From NCBI GenBank assembly GCA_020056225.1, contig JAGVIE010000054.1, forward strand, positions 1 to 53,582: a DNA stretch of 53,582 bases. The letters run 5' to 3'. Below, in pieces: positions 17,398 to 26,039 of the stretch. How positions within the stretch are numbered: the stretch's first letter is position 1; every line of letters starts with the position of its first letter. Under the pieces are notes generated by a model. The model was not told where the DNA came from. It did not search any database and worked only from the letters and a program-made list of their open reading frames with translations. A program made the position numbers and the translations under genes. The DNA comes from Bacteroidota bacterium (GTDB lineage: Bacteria; Bacteroidota; Ignavibacteria; UBA10030; SZUA-254).

Positions 17398-17784
17398 TTA
17401 TTTAGAATCGAGTAAAGCGTTCACTCGATTTTCAATCTGCTCAACGTCGATCGGTTTTCGTAATATTCCGAAGACACCGATTTTCCGCGCCTCTGCAAGA
17501 ACGCGTTCATCTTGAAAACCGGTAATAAATAAAAATGGTATCGATGCTGTCTCAGGCGACAATTTTAACTTCTTGAACATCTCGAAGCCGCTCATCCGCG
17601 GCATCACAATATCAGAGATAATAACATCCGGTTTGAAAGTCTGCACTTTCTCGATCCCTTCAACTCCGTCGTATGCAACGTCGACTTCATAGTGATCCAT
17701 TATGAGGAGATCGCGAAGTAATTCCGCAAATCCAACCTCATCATCTACCAACAATATCTTGCTCAACTTATTTTCTTTTGTCAT
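17398..17784 (-). CDS. Single-domain response regulator
   Basis: 128 aa, receiver domain only. Acidic pair D14-D15, phosphoacceptor D58, Thr88 and Lys110 are all in place. There is no output domain, so it acts as a CheY-like relay or protein-interaction switch. It lies upstream of the KinB-like kinase on the same strand with a 233-bp gap. Confidence 0.93.
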   Translation of the reverse strand: MTKENKLSKILLVDDEVGFAELLRDLLIMDHYEVDVAYDGVEGIEKVQTFKPDVIISDIVMPRMSGFEMFKKLKLSPETASIPFLFITGFQDERVLAEARKIGVFGILRKPIDVEQIENRVNALLDSK

Positions 17785-18015
17785 CAGATTTGATACCTGC
17801 TATTTTTCAATGTCAAATATATGCAAAGCAAATCCAAGAATCAAGTTAATTCTATGCATTCACATTCGTGACCTAAGATGGAAGTACCTGCGGGCAGAAG
17901 ATAAAACCGGCAATATAATTGAAAAAAAACCGGAGACCGATATTTTTCTATTGACATTCGGGAATAGCTTTCGTACATTTTGATAGAATTAATTAAAATA
18001 TTACGAGAGAAGACG

Positions 18016-18387
18016 ATGGGTCATCATCTAAAAATGCTTTGTGTAGACGATAATGAAGATTTACGCGAAAGTCTTAAAGATCAGTTCGTTTTAGAAAATT
18101 TCGATGTAGATACCGCCAGCGACGGCGATATTGCTTTGGAAATGATCAAACAAAACAATTATGACATTGTTCTTCTCGATGTGAAGATGCCCCGAATGGA
18201 CGGGCTATCCGTTCTGAAAGAATTGCGCACCCTTGATAAAAACCCTCAGGTCATTATGCTCTCGGCTGTGAATGATTTACCAACCGCAAAGGAATGTGTC
18301 AGTCTTGGTGCAAAAGATTATATTTCTAAACCTTACGAACCCGAAGAACTCCTGCACGTCGTCATTAAAGTTTTGGGATCGCATTAA
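18016..18387 (+). CDS. Single-domain response regulator
   Basis: 123 aa from the ATG at 18016, chosen because a GAGAGAAG purine tract lies 5-6 nt upstream and the receiver fold begins right after. Acidic pair D11-D12, phosphoacceptor D55, Ser83 and Lys105. No output domain. It is divergently transcribed from the other single-domain receiver across a 231-bp gap. Confidence 0.9.
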   Translation: MGHHLKMLCVDDNEDLRESLKDQFVLENFDVDTASDGDIALEMIKQNNYDIVLLDVKMPRMDGLSVLKELRTLDKNPQVIMLSAVNDLPTAKECVSLGAKDYISKPYEPEELLHVVIKVLGSH

Positions 18388-18422
18388 GTTCGGCGGTGAT
18401 TATATCTTTTTCCTGATATGAT

Positions 18423-18659
18423 CTAACGAGGTGTGACTAAGCTGTCGAGATTTCCCAATTGCTCGCGCTGTTGATCGTAAGTGCTTGTTCCCTGTCCTGC
18501 CTTATAAGGATTGTAAGCCCGCTTCGTGCTATCCCGCGTCAAACTATCGACGCGTGATAATTCCTGCTGTTTGACTCTTGAAAACTTGCATTGCAAAAAA
18601 AGGAATGGAAGCACACAAACGACCAGCGTGAATGCAATATGTTTTCTCCACATGTTCAA
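18423..18659 (-). CDS. Small exported protein of unknown function
   Basis: 78 aa. A basic start and a hydrophobic helix (9-23) end in FLQC, a poor lipobox because Gln precedes the Cys. The mature part is short, polar and rich in Gln/Ser/Asp. It is 15 nt downstream of the small membrane protein gene and likely in the same operon as lolD. No family recognised. Confidence 0.6.
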   Translation of the reverse strand: MNMWRKHIAFTLVVCVLPFLFLQCKFSRVKQQELSRVDSLTRDSTKRAYNPYKAGQGTSTYDQQREQLGNLDSLVTPR

Positions 18660-18674
18660 AGAGGAAGGGAAATA

Positions 18675-18959
18675 TTACGATCCAATTTTCTCTGGAGCCG
18701 GTTGATTTACAGACTGCGGTTTTTCTTTCTTTCTGTACATAATACCGACCGGTATGATAACACAATAACCTAGCACTAATAATATCGGCGCGAGAGTCAG
18801 TTGTGAAAATCCTTCTACCTTATTCCCGGAAAGAGCTATATATCCGAGAACGATGACAAGCAACCCGATTCCGAGAATGATGTAATTCTCTTTCTCTAAT
18901 GGAAGAATTTCGTCTTGTTTCGATTTCTTTGTCTGTTTTGATTTCTCAATTTTTGCCAT
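18675..18959 (-). CDS. DUF3098-like small membrane protein
   Basis: 94 aa. A charged Lys-rich N-terminus, then PLEKENYIILGIGLLVIVLG and a second helix (55-75) followed by a basic tail. Size and pattern fit DUF3098, small inner-membrane proteins common in Bacteroidota and often near ftsX/lol genes; this is from memory of the family. It lies 57 nt after lolD on the same strand. Confidence 0.65.
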   Translation of the reverse strand: MAKIEKSKQTKKSKQDEILPLEKENYIILGIGLLVIVLGYIALSGNKVEGFSQLTLAPILLVLGYCVIIPVGIMYRKKEKPQSVNQPAPEKIGS

Positions 18960-19016
18960 ATTAATTCCTTCTTTTCAATATGTGTGAAGATAATGTAAGA
19001 AAAATCTTCTAATTCA

Positions 19017-19706
19017 TCAAATCCGAAATAATTTTCCATCCGCCATCCTGAATACCCGATTAGATTGCTCGGCATACTTCTCATTATGCGTAACGATGAC
19101 GAATGTTTGCTTTTCTTTCTTATTTAATTCGAGCAACAATTCATAAATTTGTTGGCTACTGATTGAATCGAGGTTTCCCGTTGGTTCATCGGCGAGAATG
19201 ATCCTCGGATTATTCGCAAGTGCGCGGGCTACCGCAACACGCTGCTGCTCGCCGCCGGAAAGCTCCGTCGGTTTATGATTTAATCTCGATGTAAGCTCAA
19301 CTCTCGATAAAAGTTTCTTTCCTATGTTTTCAGCTTCATCCTTTGATCTGCTGTTGATCATCAGAGGAACCATCACATTCTCAAGTGCGGTAAATTCAGG
19401 CAGAAGATGGTGAAATTGAAAAACGAATCCTACATTTTCAATCCGCCGTTTTGCAAGCTTCTCATCATTGAACGATGATATATCCTCATCTCTCCAGTAA
19501 ACTTTCCCGTCAGTGGGCTTATCCAATCCGCCGAGTATATGAAGCAGTGTGCTCTTCCCCGAACCCGAAGCTCCAACTATCGATACTATCTCACCTTCGA
19601 CGACCTCAAAATCTATTCCCTTAAGAACATGAAGGTTAGATATTTCTTTTTTATCGAGTGAAAAATATTTCTGTATTCCGGTGCAACGTAAAATCGGTTG
19701 TGTCAT
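19017..19706 (-). CDS. lolD: LolD lipoprotein-release ABC ATPase
   Basis: 229 aa. Walker A GASGSGKS (45-52), ABC signature LSGGEQQ (149-155), Walker B and D-loop [10 protein letters not shown] (171-180). With two LolC/E-type permeases immediately upstream (1-nt gap) it forms the LolCDE complex, which extracts lipoproteins from the inner membrane for delivery to the outer membrane. The family also includes MacB-type ATPases, but the neighbouring four-helix permeases favour Lol. Confidence 0.92.
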   Translation of the reverse strand: MTQPILRCTGIQKYFSLDKKEISNLHVLKGIDFEVVEGEIVSIVGASGSGKSTLLHILGGLDKPTDGKVYWRDEDISSFNDEKLAKRRIENVGFVFQFHHLLPEFTALENVMVPLMINSRSKDEAENIGKKLLSRVELTSRLNHKPTELSGGEQQRVAVARALANNPRIILADEPTGNLDSISSQQIYELLLELNKKEKQTFVIVTHNEKYAEQSNRVFRMADGKLFRI

Positions 19707-19707
19707 A

Positions 19708-20940
19708 TTATTCCCACCTAAGCCCTTCTGCGGGTATTGTTGCCGCCGCTCTGCGCGACGGATAGTATGCCGCTAAAAACGACAGTCCGAGCGACACAAA
19801 TGCAATCTCGACAAAATCAATCCATTGTATCTCAACGGGTATCGCCGGAATTATATAGATCGTCGCATCTAAAGCAAATAGCTGATAATGAACTTGTAGA
19901 TACAGGACAATCAGCCCAATGATAACGCCCAGTACTGTGCCTATAATCCCGATTATTAAACCTTCAACCATAAAAATCCGGACGATATTTTTCGAGGTCA
20001 TCCCGATCGATTTCAAAACACTGATGTCCCGTTGTTTCTCAATAACGCCCATCGTTAATGAACCAAGCATATTGAACGTGGCAACGAGGATAATCAAGCT
20101 AAGAAGAATGTATGCCGACCATCGCTCAATTTTCATCACAGAATATAAACTCTGATGCAAATCGTACCACGTTTGAACATTATAATCATCCGGCAATTTT
20201 TTCTGAAGTTCCTTTTTGACTTTCTCCGCATTATTAAAATCGCTCAACCGTAATTCTATCCCGTTATATTTATCCTCCAGATTGAACATTTCCTGTGCAA
20301 CCGGAAGCGAGATGTAAGCATAGTTCGCGTCATAATCTTTATTGTTTGATTCGAAGATGCCGTTCACGGTAAACTTCATCCCCCGAGGTGCGCTAATGCC
20401 GCTCAATGCATACTGCACTGAGTTCGGACTGTAGATTACAATTTCATTGCCAATAACCGATGCGAGCCGGTCAGCAAGAGTTAGTCCAATTACGATTCCG
20501 GGAGAACTGCCGGTATTTTTAAAATCCACAGAACCCAGAACCACTTTGTCCTTCAACCCGGTAACATCTGCGATACGTTTCTCATCTACACCTCGTATAA
20601 ACACGACTTTATTAAATGAAGTTGTTGTCAGCATCGCTTTCCCGGAAACATATGGCGAGACTGCGGTAATATCGATATTGCTTTTCAGAATTTTCTCTAT
20701 GTCATGATATTCTGTTGATGAAATATTTCCGTGCTTCTCAATCCGTATGTGAGGGTCGAAACCCACGAGCACTGAGGTAACTATACTGCTAAATCCATTG
20801 AATACCGAAAGAGCAATCAGAAGAGCGGCTACACCCACAGTAATACCTACGATCGATATGTAACCGATAATATTAATAAAACGAATTTTTCTTTTCGATC
20901 TGAGATAACGGCACGCTATAAATAATTCAACTTTATTCAT
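19708..20940 (-). CDS. LolC/LolE-type ABC permease
   Basis: 410 aa. An N-terminal helix (25-48) follows the cytoplasmic CRYLRSKRKIRFINII segment, then a large periplasmic MacB-PCD-like domain (50-270) and three C-terminal helices with FtsX-family features (VIEKQRDISVLKSIGM). It is paralogous to the permease immediately upstream (3-nt gap). LolC/LolE cannot be told apart by eye. Confidence 0.9.
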   Translation of the reverse strand: MNKVELFIACRYLRSKRKIRFINIIGYISIVGITVGVAALLIALSVFNGFSSIVTSVLVGFDPHIRIEKHGNISSTEYHDIEKILKSNIDITAVSPYVSGKAMLTTTSFNKVVFIRGVDEKRIADVTGLKDKVVLGSVDFKNTGSSPGIVIGLTLADRLASVIGNEIVIYSPNSVQYALSGISAPRGMKFTVNGIFESNNKDYDANYAYISLPVAQEMFNLEDKYNGIELRLSDFNNAEKVKKELQKKLPDDYNVQTWYDLHQSLYSVMKIERWSAYILLSLIILVATFNMLGSLTMGVIEKQRDISVLKSIGMTSKNIVRIFMVEGLIIGIIGTVLGVIIGLIVLYLQVHYQLFALDATIYIIPAIPVEIQWIDFVEIAFVSLGLSFLAAYYPSRRAAATIPAEGLRWE

Positions 20941-20943
20941 GTA

Positions 20944-22155
20944 TCACCCGAACCTCAAAGCCGTTACTGAATCGAGTTTTGCGGCGGCTTTCGACGGAAG
21001 AAGTGTTGTAAGCATACATAAAATGAAAGCTATGGCTGTAACAAGAAGAAAGTTTTCCGGTCTTATCAGAATCGGCGCCGCATCCATATAATAAATATCA
21101 GACGGCAGTGAAATGATCTTGAACTTGAATTGAAGGTAGCATAAAATATACGCCATAATATTCCCAAGTCCGATTCCTAAAACCGCAATAATTAAACCGT
21201 GAAATCTGAAAATCCGACTGATCAGCTTGGGACCCGCGCCTACCGATTTCAGAATTCCGATGGCGTGTGTTTTCTCAAGGACAAACATCAGTAATGTGCC
21301 GATGATGTTTACCGTCGCTACAATAATAATAAGACTCAAAAGAATCGGTGACATCTTTTTTTGAAGTTCGACCCAGGAGAACAGATTCCGGTAAAGCTGA
21401 AAAACCGTGCGCGCATAGTGCGGATATCCAAGAAGATCTTGAATTTGCTGCGACACTTTATCAACTTGTGCAATATCATTCACCAAAATATCGTAACCGG
21501 TGACATCGTCTCCCAGTTGGAATAATTTCTGAGCATCTCTTAAACCGGTATAAGCATAGATATCGTCAAATTCTGCCATGCCCGATTCATATATTCCGAC
21601 CAACTGGAATTGAAGAGCGCGCGGTTGTAACCCGGAATCCCTTGGGAGTGCGAAGACGGTAAGTTTAGCTCCGATATCGGCGCTCAAGCGATTGGCTAGC
21701 TTTTTTCCAATTACAATCTCTGCCAAACCTTCATGCCGGCTCGATATGGTACGACCCTTTATGATATGTTGATGAGAATTTAAAACATTGTTGTCTGGAT
21801 CGATTCCTTTTAGAAATATTCCATCGACTGCATCATGCGAACGGATCATACCTTCTCTCGCGGCAAAGGGCGATATATCATTCACGCCGGGGATTTCTTT
21901 CCTGACACGCTCGATCGATTGCCGGTAATCGGACAATGGTTTATTCTGAAACCCGCGTACCTCGATATGAGATGTAAAGTTGATTACTTTTTCTTTAATC
22001 TCACGTTCGAATCCATCGAGCACCGATAGCGTGATGATGAGCGCGGCAGTCCCAAGCATCACTCCGAGGATTGCTATCGTTGTAATAAAAGAAAGAAAAC
22101 CGCTCTTACGATGAGCCTGAATATAACGTTTTGCTATGAACCAGGAAGGAGACAA
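20944..22155 (-). CDS. LolC/LolE-type ABC permease with TTG start
   Basis: 403 aa. Same architecture as its neighbour: FIAKRYIQ motif, helix at about 22-47, periplasmic domain, then three FtsX-family helices with LEKTHAIGILKSVGAG. No ATG precedes the conserved start of the family; TTG at 22153-22155 is the only good start and stops lie just upstream in frame. That start sits at the edge of a 7-bp tandem repeat. First gene of the lolCED-like operon. Confidence 0.88.
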   Translation of the reverse strand: MSPSWFIAKRYIQAHRKSGFLSFITTIAILGVMLGTAALIITLSVLDGFEREIKEKVINFTSHIEVRGFQNKPLSDYRQSIERVRKEIPGVNDISPFAAREGMIRSHDAVDGIFLKGIDPDNNVLNSHQHIIKGRTISSRHEGLAEIVIGKKLANRLSADIGAKLTVFALPRDSGLQPRALQFQLVGIYESGMAEFDDIYAYTGLRDAQKLFQLGDDVTGYDILVNDIAQVDKVSQQIQDLLGYPHYARTVFQLYRNLFSWVELQKKMSPILLSLIIIVATVNIIGTLLMFVLEKTHAIGILKSVGAGPKLISRIFRFHGLIIAVLGIGLGNIMAYILCYLQFKFKIISLPSDIYYMDAAPILIRPENFLLVTAIAFILCMLTTLLPSKAAAKLDSVTALRFG

Positions 22156-22188
22156 GTTATCAGTTATGAGTTATGAGTTATGAGTTAT
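22154..22188. repeat. 7-bp tandem repeat abutting the lol permease start
   Basis: Five heptamers, AAGTTAT, CAGTTAT and three of GAGTTAT, lie next to the TTG start of the permease on the minus strand. Copy-number changes would alter the spacing between promoter or ribosome-binding site and the start codon. Confidence 0.75.
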
Positions 22189-22230
22189 GCGTTTTGAGTT
22201 TAATAAATAAATAAATAATTTTTTAATTTT

Positions 22231-22260
22231 TGCGCCACAGGCGCATCCGCCTCTGGCGGA
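22231..22260. repeat. Two adjacent short GC-rich hairpins
   Basis: TGCGCC/GGCGCA (22231-22245) and TCCGCC/GGCGGA (22246-22260), both with 3-nt loops, lie between prfB and the lol operon. Similar GGCGGA palindromes occur at 4345-4361 and 31081-31101, so they look like members of a dispersed palindrome family. They could also end prfB transcription, but no T-run follows on the minus strand. Confidence 0.6.
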
Positions 22261-22274
22261 GAATTTTGCATTGA

Positions 22275-23382
22275 TTAGTGGGTTTGCTTTCCATATTCCA
22301 TTAAAAACGCTTTGATGAATTCATCAATATCACCATCCATCACTGCTTGTGTGTTGCTTGTCTCAACGTCAGTGCGGTGATCTTTTACCATGTTGTAAGG
22401 ATGAAAAACATAAGAGCGAATCTGACTTCCCCACTCGATTTTCTTTTTCGTACTCTCGATTGTAGCAAGCCGCGCTTCTTCCTCTTCCTTACGCAATTGA
22501 TAAAGCCGCGATTTTAACATCTTTAGTGCGCGTTCTTTATTCTGGAATTGAGAACGCTCCTGCTGACACGCAACAACAACACCTGAAGGAATATGCTTGA
22601 TACGAACTGCAGTTTCTACCTTGTTGACGTTTTGTCCGCCTTTACCACCCGCGCGGAATGTATCGACTTCAAGATCGGCGGGATTGATCTCGATCTCGAC
22701 ATCATCTTCGATTTCCGGATATACGAAAACTGAAGAGAAAGAAGTATGCCGACGTGCATTTGAATCGAAAGGCGAGATGCGAACTAAACGATGCACTCCA
22801 CTCTCGGCTTTCAAATAGCCATATGCGAATTGTCCCTGCACTTCGATTGTTGCGCTTTTTAATCCGGCTCCCTCACCGGCTAACTCATCTAATAGAAACG
22901 TTTTGAATTTTTTTCGCTCGCACCAACGGAGATACATCCGCATTAACATTTCAGTCCAATCTTGCGCCTCGGTGCCACCGGCACCTGCATGAACGGTGAG
23001 AATACAATTTTTTTCATCATCATCGCCGCTGAGCATGTTTCGGAATTCTACATCGTCAAGAAGTTTTTCAGTATCCGTAATCTCAGTTTGCAATTCAGCC
23101 TCAAAAGAGTTATCTGACGATTCAACTGCCAATTCTAAAAGTGCTTGTGCATCTTGAAGTTTGCGTTGGATGGTACTCCACGAATTTACCCATTGCTTTC
23201 GCCTGTCTATTTGCCGCATTATTTTTTGTGCGGCGATGTTGTCACTCCAAAAATTCGGCGTATGCGCTCTTGCTTCGAGGTCGGCTATTTCTTTTTCTTT
23301 AGTGTCAAGGTCAAAGATACCCCCGGAGAGATGTTAATTTTGCTTCAAGTTCTTTTAATTTATCTTTTACGTCTTCAAACAT
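22275..23382 (-). CDS. prfB: Peptide chain release factor 2 (with +1 frameshift)
   Basis: The complete gene starts at ATG 23382 (codons [12 protein letters not shown]...). After 23 codons it meets an in-frame TGA at 23313-23311; a +1 shift at CTT-TGA-C continues to the stop at 22275, giving 368 aa, the normal RF2 length. The downstream frame holds the UGA/UAA recognition motif SPF (in VRISPFDSN) and the catalytic GGQ (in [10 protein letters not shown]). RF2 releases finished peptides at UAA/UGA and autoregulates its own synthesis through this frameshift. The frame alone (22275-23219) would look truncated without it. Confidence 0.95.
23307..23332 (-). promoter_or_regulatory. prfB: Programmed +1 frameshift site of prfB
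   Basis: On the minus strand the site reads CGGGGGTATCTTTGAC: an internal Shine-Dalgarno-like GGGGG, then CTT TGA C, matching the canonical bacterial RF2 site. Low RF2 slows UGA reading and favours slipping into the +1 frame. Confidence 0.95.
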
Positions 23383-23480
23383 ATTATTATTCAATGCTAT
23401 TTTATGATTTTACCGATTCAAATTACGCATAATAGCTCTTAAAACAAAATTGGGGGGGATTTTTGAAATGATTAGATATT

Positions 23481-23513
23481 CAGCTTGAGCCGCTGGTGAG
23501 CTGGCATTAGGGA
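23481..23513 (-). other. Degenerate attC-like left half
   Basis: On the minus strand a CCTAAT box and a GGCTCAAGCTGAA box lie 3' of the HNH gene. The CAAGCTGA core is shared with the sites at 25131-25158 and 42651-42676, but here the two boxes are separated by extra bases, so this copy is degenerate. It would mark the 3' border of the HNH segment. Confidence 0.35.
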
Positions 23514-23516
23514 TTA

Positions 23517-24239
23517 TCATTTTCCAAAAATAGTTTTTAATGTGTGTATATTGGTCTTGGTGGATCTAATTTCCTGATAAAGGATCATGTGCCTGTGTAT
23601 CATTTGATGGCAATTCGGACAAAGTAAAGCAATGTTGTCAATTGTGTTTGCCATAGAATCATTTATCTTACTCACGGGCATAATATGATGACCCTGAATA
23701 ATACTATCTCCATATTTTCTCTCGTTAGAAAAATTAAAATTACATATTTCGCAGTACAAGAAACCATGTTTCCCCCGGAATTCTTTTTTTGCAAGCGGTA
23801 TTATTTTCGAGTTTCGCTCTCTAATAAGATGAGAAACAAGTTCTTGTTTTCCCTCAAAATATGTTTCTGTCGGAGCATTAACAATAGAATCGAGATCAAC
23901 GTCAGAACACATTTCCAAACCATTGATCGAACGTTTAATGTATTCTTTAGCAAAACCATATAAATACACTTCGTTCTTAGTATCAATAACCTTATGCGTT
24001 TTTAAAAGTTCAAATGTAGTTGCTTCTATTTTCTTGGGATTGATTTTATAAAATCCTTCAATAACTATGGATATTTTTTTATAATTCAAACTACTTGGGG
24101 TTTTTGCATTGGTTGGACTTATTTTAATACAGTTATTGAGAATGTCGGTAATTTTATAACGACTTTTACCACCTCCGGAATAAATAATTTCACCCGTATT
24201 AAAATAACTTTGGATGTCTATTTGATTAAGATATTTCAT
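23517..24239 (-). CDS. HNH endonuclease
   Basis: 240 aa from the ATG at 24239, 4 nt after the previous stop; an upstream start would overlap that gene by 44 nt. The C-terminal HNH domain is complete: zinc cysteines C163/C166 and C207/C210, catalytic HH (184-185), Asn202 and His211/His215. The N-terminal 150 residues are not recognised and may bind DNA or sense a signal. It lies in an accessory segment bounded by attC-like sequences, so a defence or mobile role is plausible but not proven. Confidence 0.82.
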   Translation of the reverse strand: MKYLNQIDIQSYFNTGEIIYSGGGKSRYKITDILNNCIKISPTNAKTPSSLNYKKISIVIEGFYKINPKKIEATTFELLKTHKVIDTKNEVYLYGFAKEYIKRSINGLEMCSDVDLDSIVNAPTETYFEGKQELVSHLIRERNSKIIPLAKKEFRGKHGFLYCEICNFNFSNERKYGDSIIQGHHIMPVSKINDSMANTIDNIALLCPNCHQMIHRHMILYQEIRSTKTNIHTLKTIFGK

Positions 24240-24243
24240 AGTA

Positions 24244-24951
24244 TTATTTGGAGAGTTGTGTAGCGTGTTCAGTCGCGGTTTTTGCAAACGTCCAGATTAC
24301 ATTTAGCCCTTCATCACGGAAAATCTGTTCTTCTCCATCTTTATCTTTTTGAATTGGAATACGATATTTTTCTTGAAAGGGTCTCAAAGTGGGATATCGA
24401 TTTAGAGGTGATCTACCAAATTGGTATTTCAAATCCGCGAATTTTTTTTCGAAACCACCATTCATATTAGCTACTTCATCTGGTTTCAACGTTTCGTTCC
24501 AAAACGTTGATGCATCAACATACGCATCAAGAGCAGTCTTCATATTGGTTTTTAATTCTCCGTCTTTAAGTTCAATAAGGGCTTCCTCGACAGATGATTT
24601 TAGATCAATAACACGAGTGCTATATTCTTTGAAACTAATTCCAACTTCGGTGGCTCCAGCAAATTTGCGCAATTCTTTAAGCGCGGACTTAATTGTTTCG
24701 GATAATGGGGGTACTACAATTATGGAATCTCCAGTGAATTCCCAAGTTCCATCAGTATTAAGTAATACAATCTGCCCACTTTTAGTCGTCGCAGTTATTG
24801 GTTTTTCAATAATTAAAGATTTTTTAAGAACGCTTTCTTGTTTTTTAGCAACGCTCTCTTGTTTTTTTGATTTATTTTGGGAATGCAAAGGTTCACACGT
24901 AATAAAAAAGCTATTTGTTATTAATAGTACAAAGATAACTAATGTGCGCAT
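24244..24951 (-). CDS. Exported protein of unknown function
   Basis: 235 aa with a signal peptide (residues 1-24; a Cys at 19 is not in a good lipobox). The segment TKSGQIVLLNTDGTWEF (57-73) resembles the small beta-domain 'GQKVLLNDDGTW' found in many Bacteroidota envelope proteins. The rest is helical and charged. It is 4 nt upstream of the HNH gene, so the two are probably co-transcribed. Function not recognised. Confidence 0.7.
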   Translation of the reverse strand: MRTLVIFVLLITNSFFITCEPLHSQNKSKKQESVAKKQESVLKKSLIIEKPITATTKSGQIVLLNTDGTWEFTGDSIIVVPPLSETIKSALKELRKFAGATEVGISFKEYSTRVIDLKSSVEEALIELKDGELKTNMKTALDAYVDASTFWNETLKPDEVANMNGGFEKKFADLKYQFGRSPLNRYPTLRPFQEKYRIPIQKDKDGEEQIFRDEGLNVIWTFAKTATEHATQLSK

Positions 24952-24992
24952 TGTTTTTGCCTTTCTTTTTTAAGAATATAGTTTTGAAGAAT

Positions 24993-25158
24993 GTCAGCTA
25001 ACGGACCGCCGTTATGCTGCGGAGTAGACTGGACGGTATGTACTGCCCGCACCTGCTCCGCTAAACCTATGATTATTTTCTTTCACGATCTATTGCACTT
25101 GAACAATTACAATTCGCTGACGCTTATTCAGTCAGCTTGAGCGCCTGGTTAGGTGCAC
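24993..25158 (-). other. Integron attC-like recombination site
   Basis: On the minus strand, just after the HEPN-like gene, the left half reads ACCTAAC (25154-25148), a 5-nt spacer, then GCTCAAGCTGAC. This matches the R''-spacer-L'' layout of the aadA-type attC (GTCTAAC, 5 nt, GTTCAAGCCGAC). About 150 bp later a CGTTAGCTGAC box (near 25003-24993) can act as the R' end before the next gene. The internal arms do not pair well and the length is at the upper limit for attC, so the right end is less certain than the left. Confidence 0.55.
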
Positions 25159-25171
25159 CCTTCTTTATCTA

Positions 25172-25924
25172 TTAATATTTTGTGGAACTGAAATAATCAA
25201 TCAAACTAAAAAGCTTCTTTAAATAAGTTGCAAACATTTGGAGCATAACAAAAGCATCATCCTTTTGAGTTATTTTACCTGTTGGATGCCCAGATTCATT
25301 TCGATAAATCCTGATTAAATCTAAAACACTGTCCAATGTTAACGCCATATTGTCTGCAAATTCTGCTGGAAGTTTAGGTTTGCAAGGTTCGATTCTTTTT
25401 CTAAACTCAGAGAATTTTGCAATCATATTTTGTTTGGAGTTTTTAAGCGTGTCTAATAAATGGTCTGACTTATTGGTAGGTAACCACAATGCGAAAGATT
25501 CCGCCATTAAAAGAAAGGCTTTCTCTGAAGCCACACCAAGCATTACCATCGTTGAAAGATAACACTCAGCGTTAAAGGCACGCAAACTCTCTGACGTATA
25601 AAAGAGAACCGTCTCATCAATTTTAGGTACTCTAATTTTCAATCGAGAAATATATTCGTCTGGATCGTATGGATTAAAATCATCAGAATTATTAAGAACC
25701 TGATTTCCTTTTTCAGAAATCATTAATTCCCAATTTGAAGATGTATTAGTAAGACAATCAAAGTAAATCAGACCTTCTCCGAGCATTTTCCATACCTCTT
25801 GAAGAATCTTTTGACGATTATACGTTATACCAATTGAGGATTCTAAATCCCTAAAGAATATTAGTAATCGTGTATCTCCATGCTTAGTAAGTAACTCAAG
25901 AATATGGCGCTGTAATTCTGTCAT
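25172..25924 (-). CDS. Unknown protein with HEPN-like motif, in an attC-flanked segment
   Basis: 250 aa from the ATG at 25924; a GTG start 7 codons earlier would lie inside the attC-like flank and is less likely. The N-terminus looks like a winged-helix (residues 1-70). The C-terminal helical half contains YRNESGH with R208 and H213, fitting the R-x4-H motif of HEPN domains, many of which are RNases or DUF4145-like sensors. The gene alone fills the interval between two attC-type borders, like an integron cassette. Function unproven. Confidence 0.7.
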   Translation of the reverse strand: MTELQRHILELLTKHGDTRLLIFFRDLESSIGITYNRQKILQEVWKMLGEGLIYFDCLTNTSSNWELMISEKGNQVLNNSDDFNPYDPDEYISRLKIRVPKIDETVLFYTSESLRAFNAECYLSTMVMLGVASEKAFLLMAESFALWLPTNKSDHLLDTLKNSKQNMIAKFSEFRKRIEPCKPKLPAEFADNMALTLDSVLDLIRIYRNESGHPTGKITQKDDAFVMLQMFATYLKKLFSLIDYFSSTKY

Positions 25925-25943
25925 CGAAATAATATTGGTGCAC

Positions 25944-25985
25944 ACCTAACTATTAATTATTCCGCCATAAAGAAAGGCGGATAAA
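25944..25985 (-). other. attC-like right half (R' box) and hairpin
   Basis: On the minus strand GTTAGGT (25950-25944) fits the R' consensus GTTRRRY and lies 20 nt before the HEPN-like start. It is preceded by a CCGCC/GGCGG hairpin and an ATAATTAATA spacer. The 16 bases CCTAACTATTAATTAT (plus strand, 25945-25960) recur exactly at 44097-44112 in front of another accessory gene. Confidence 0.55.
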
Positions 25986-26039
25986 ACTGCCAAATATCTA
26001 AAATTAAACACAGTGAGAATGTATCATAAAAAAGATAAG

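Noticed and set aside
22275-23219. RF2 as a 314-aa protein starting at 23219
   Set aside because: This omits the leader and frameshift; the ATG at 23382 and the conserved CTT-TGA-C site give the correct 368-aa protein.
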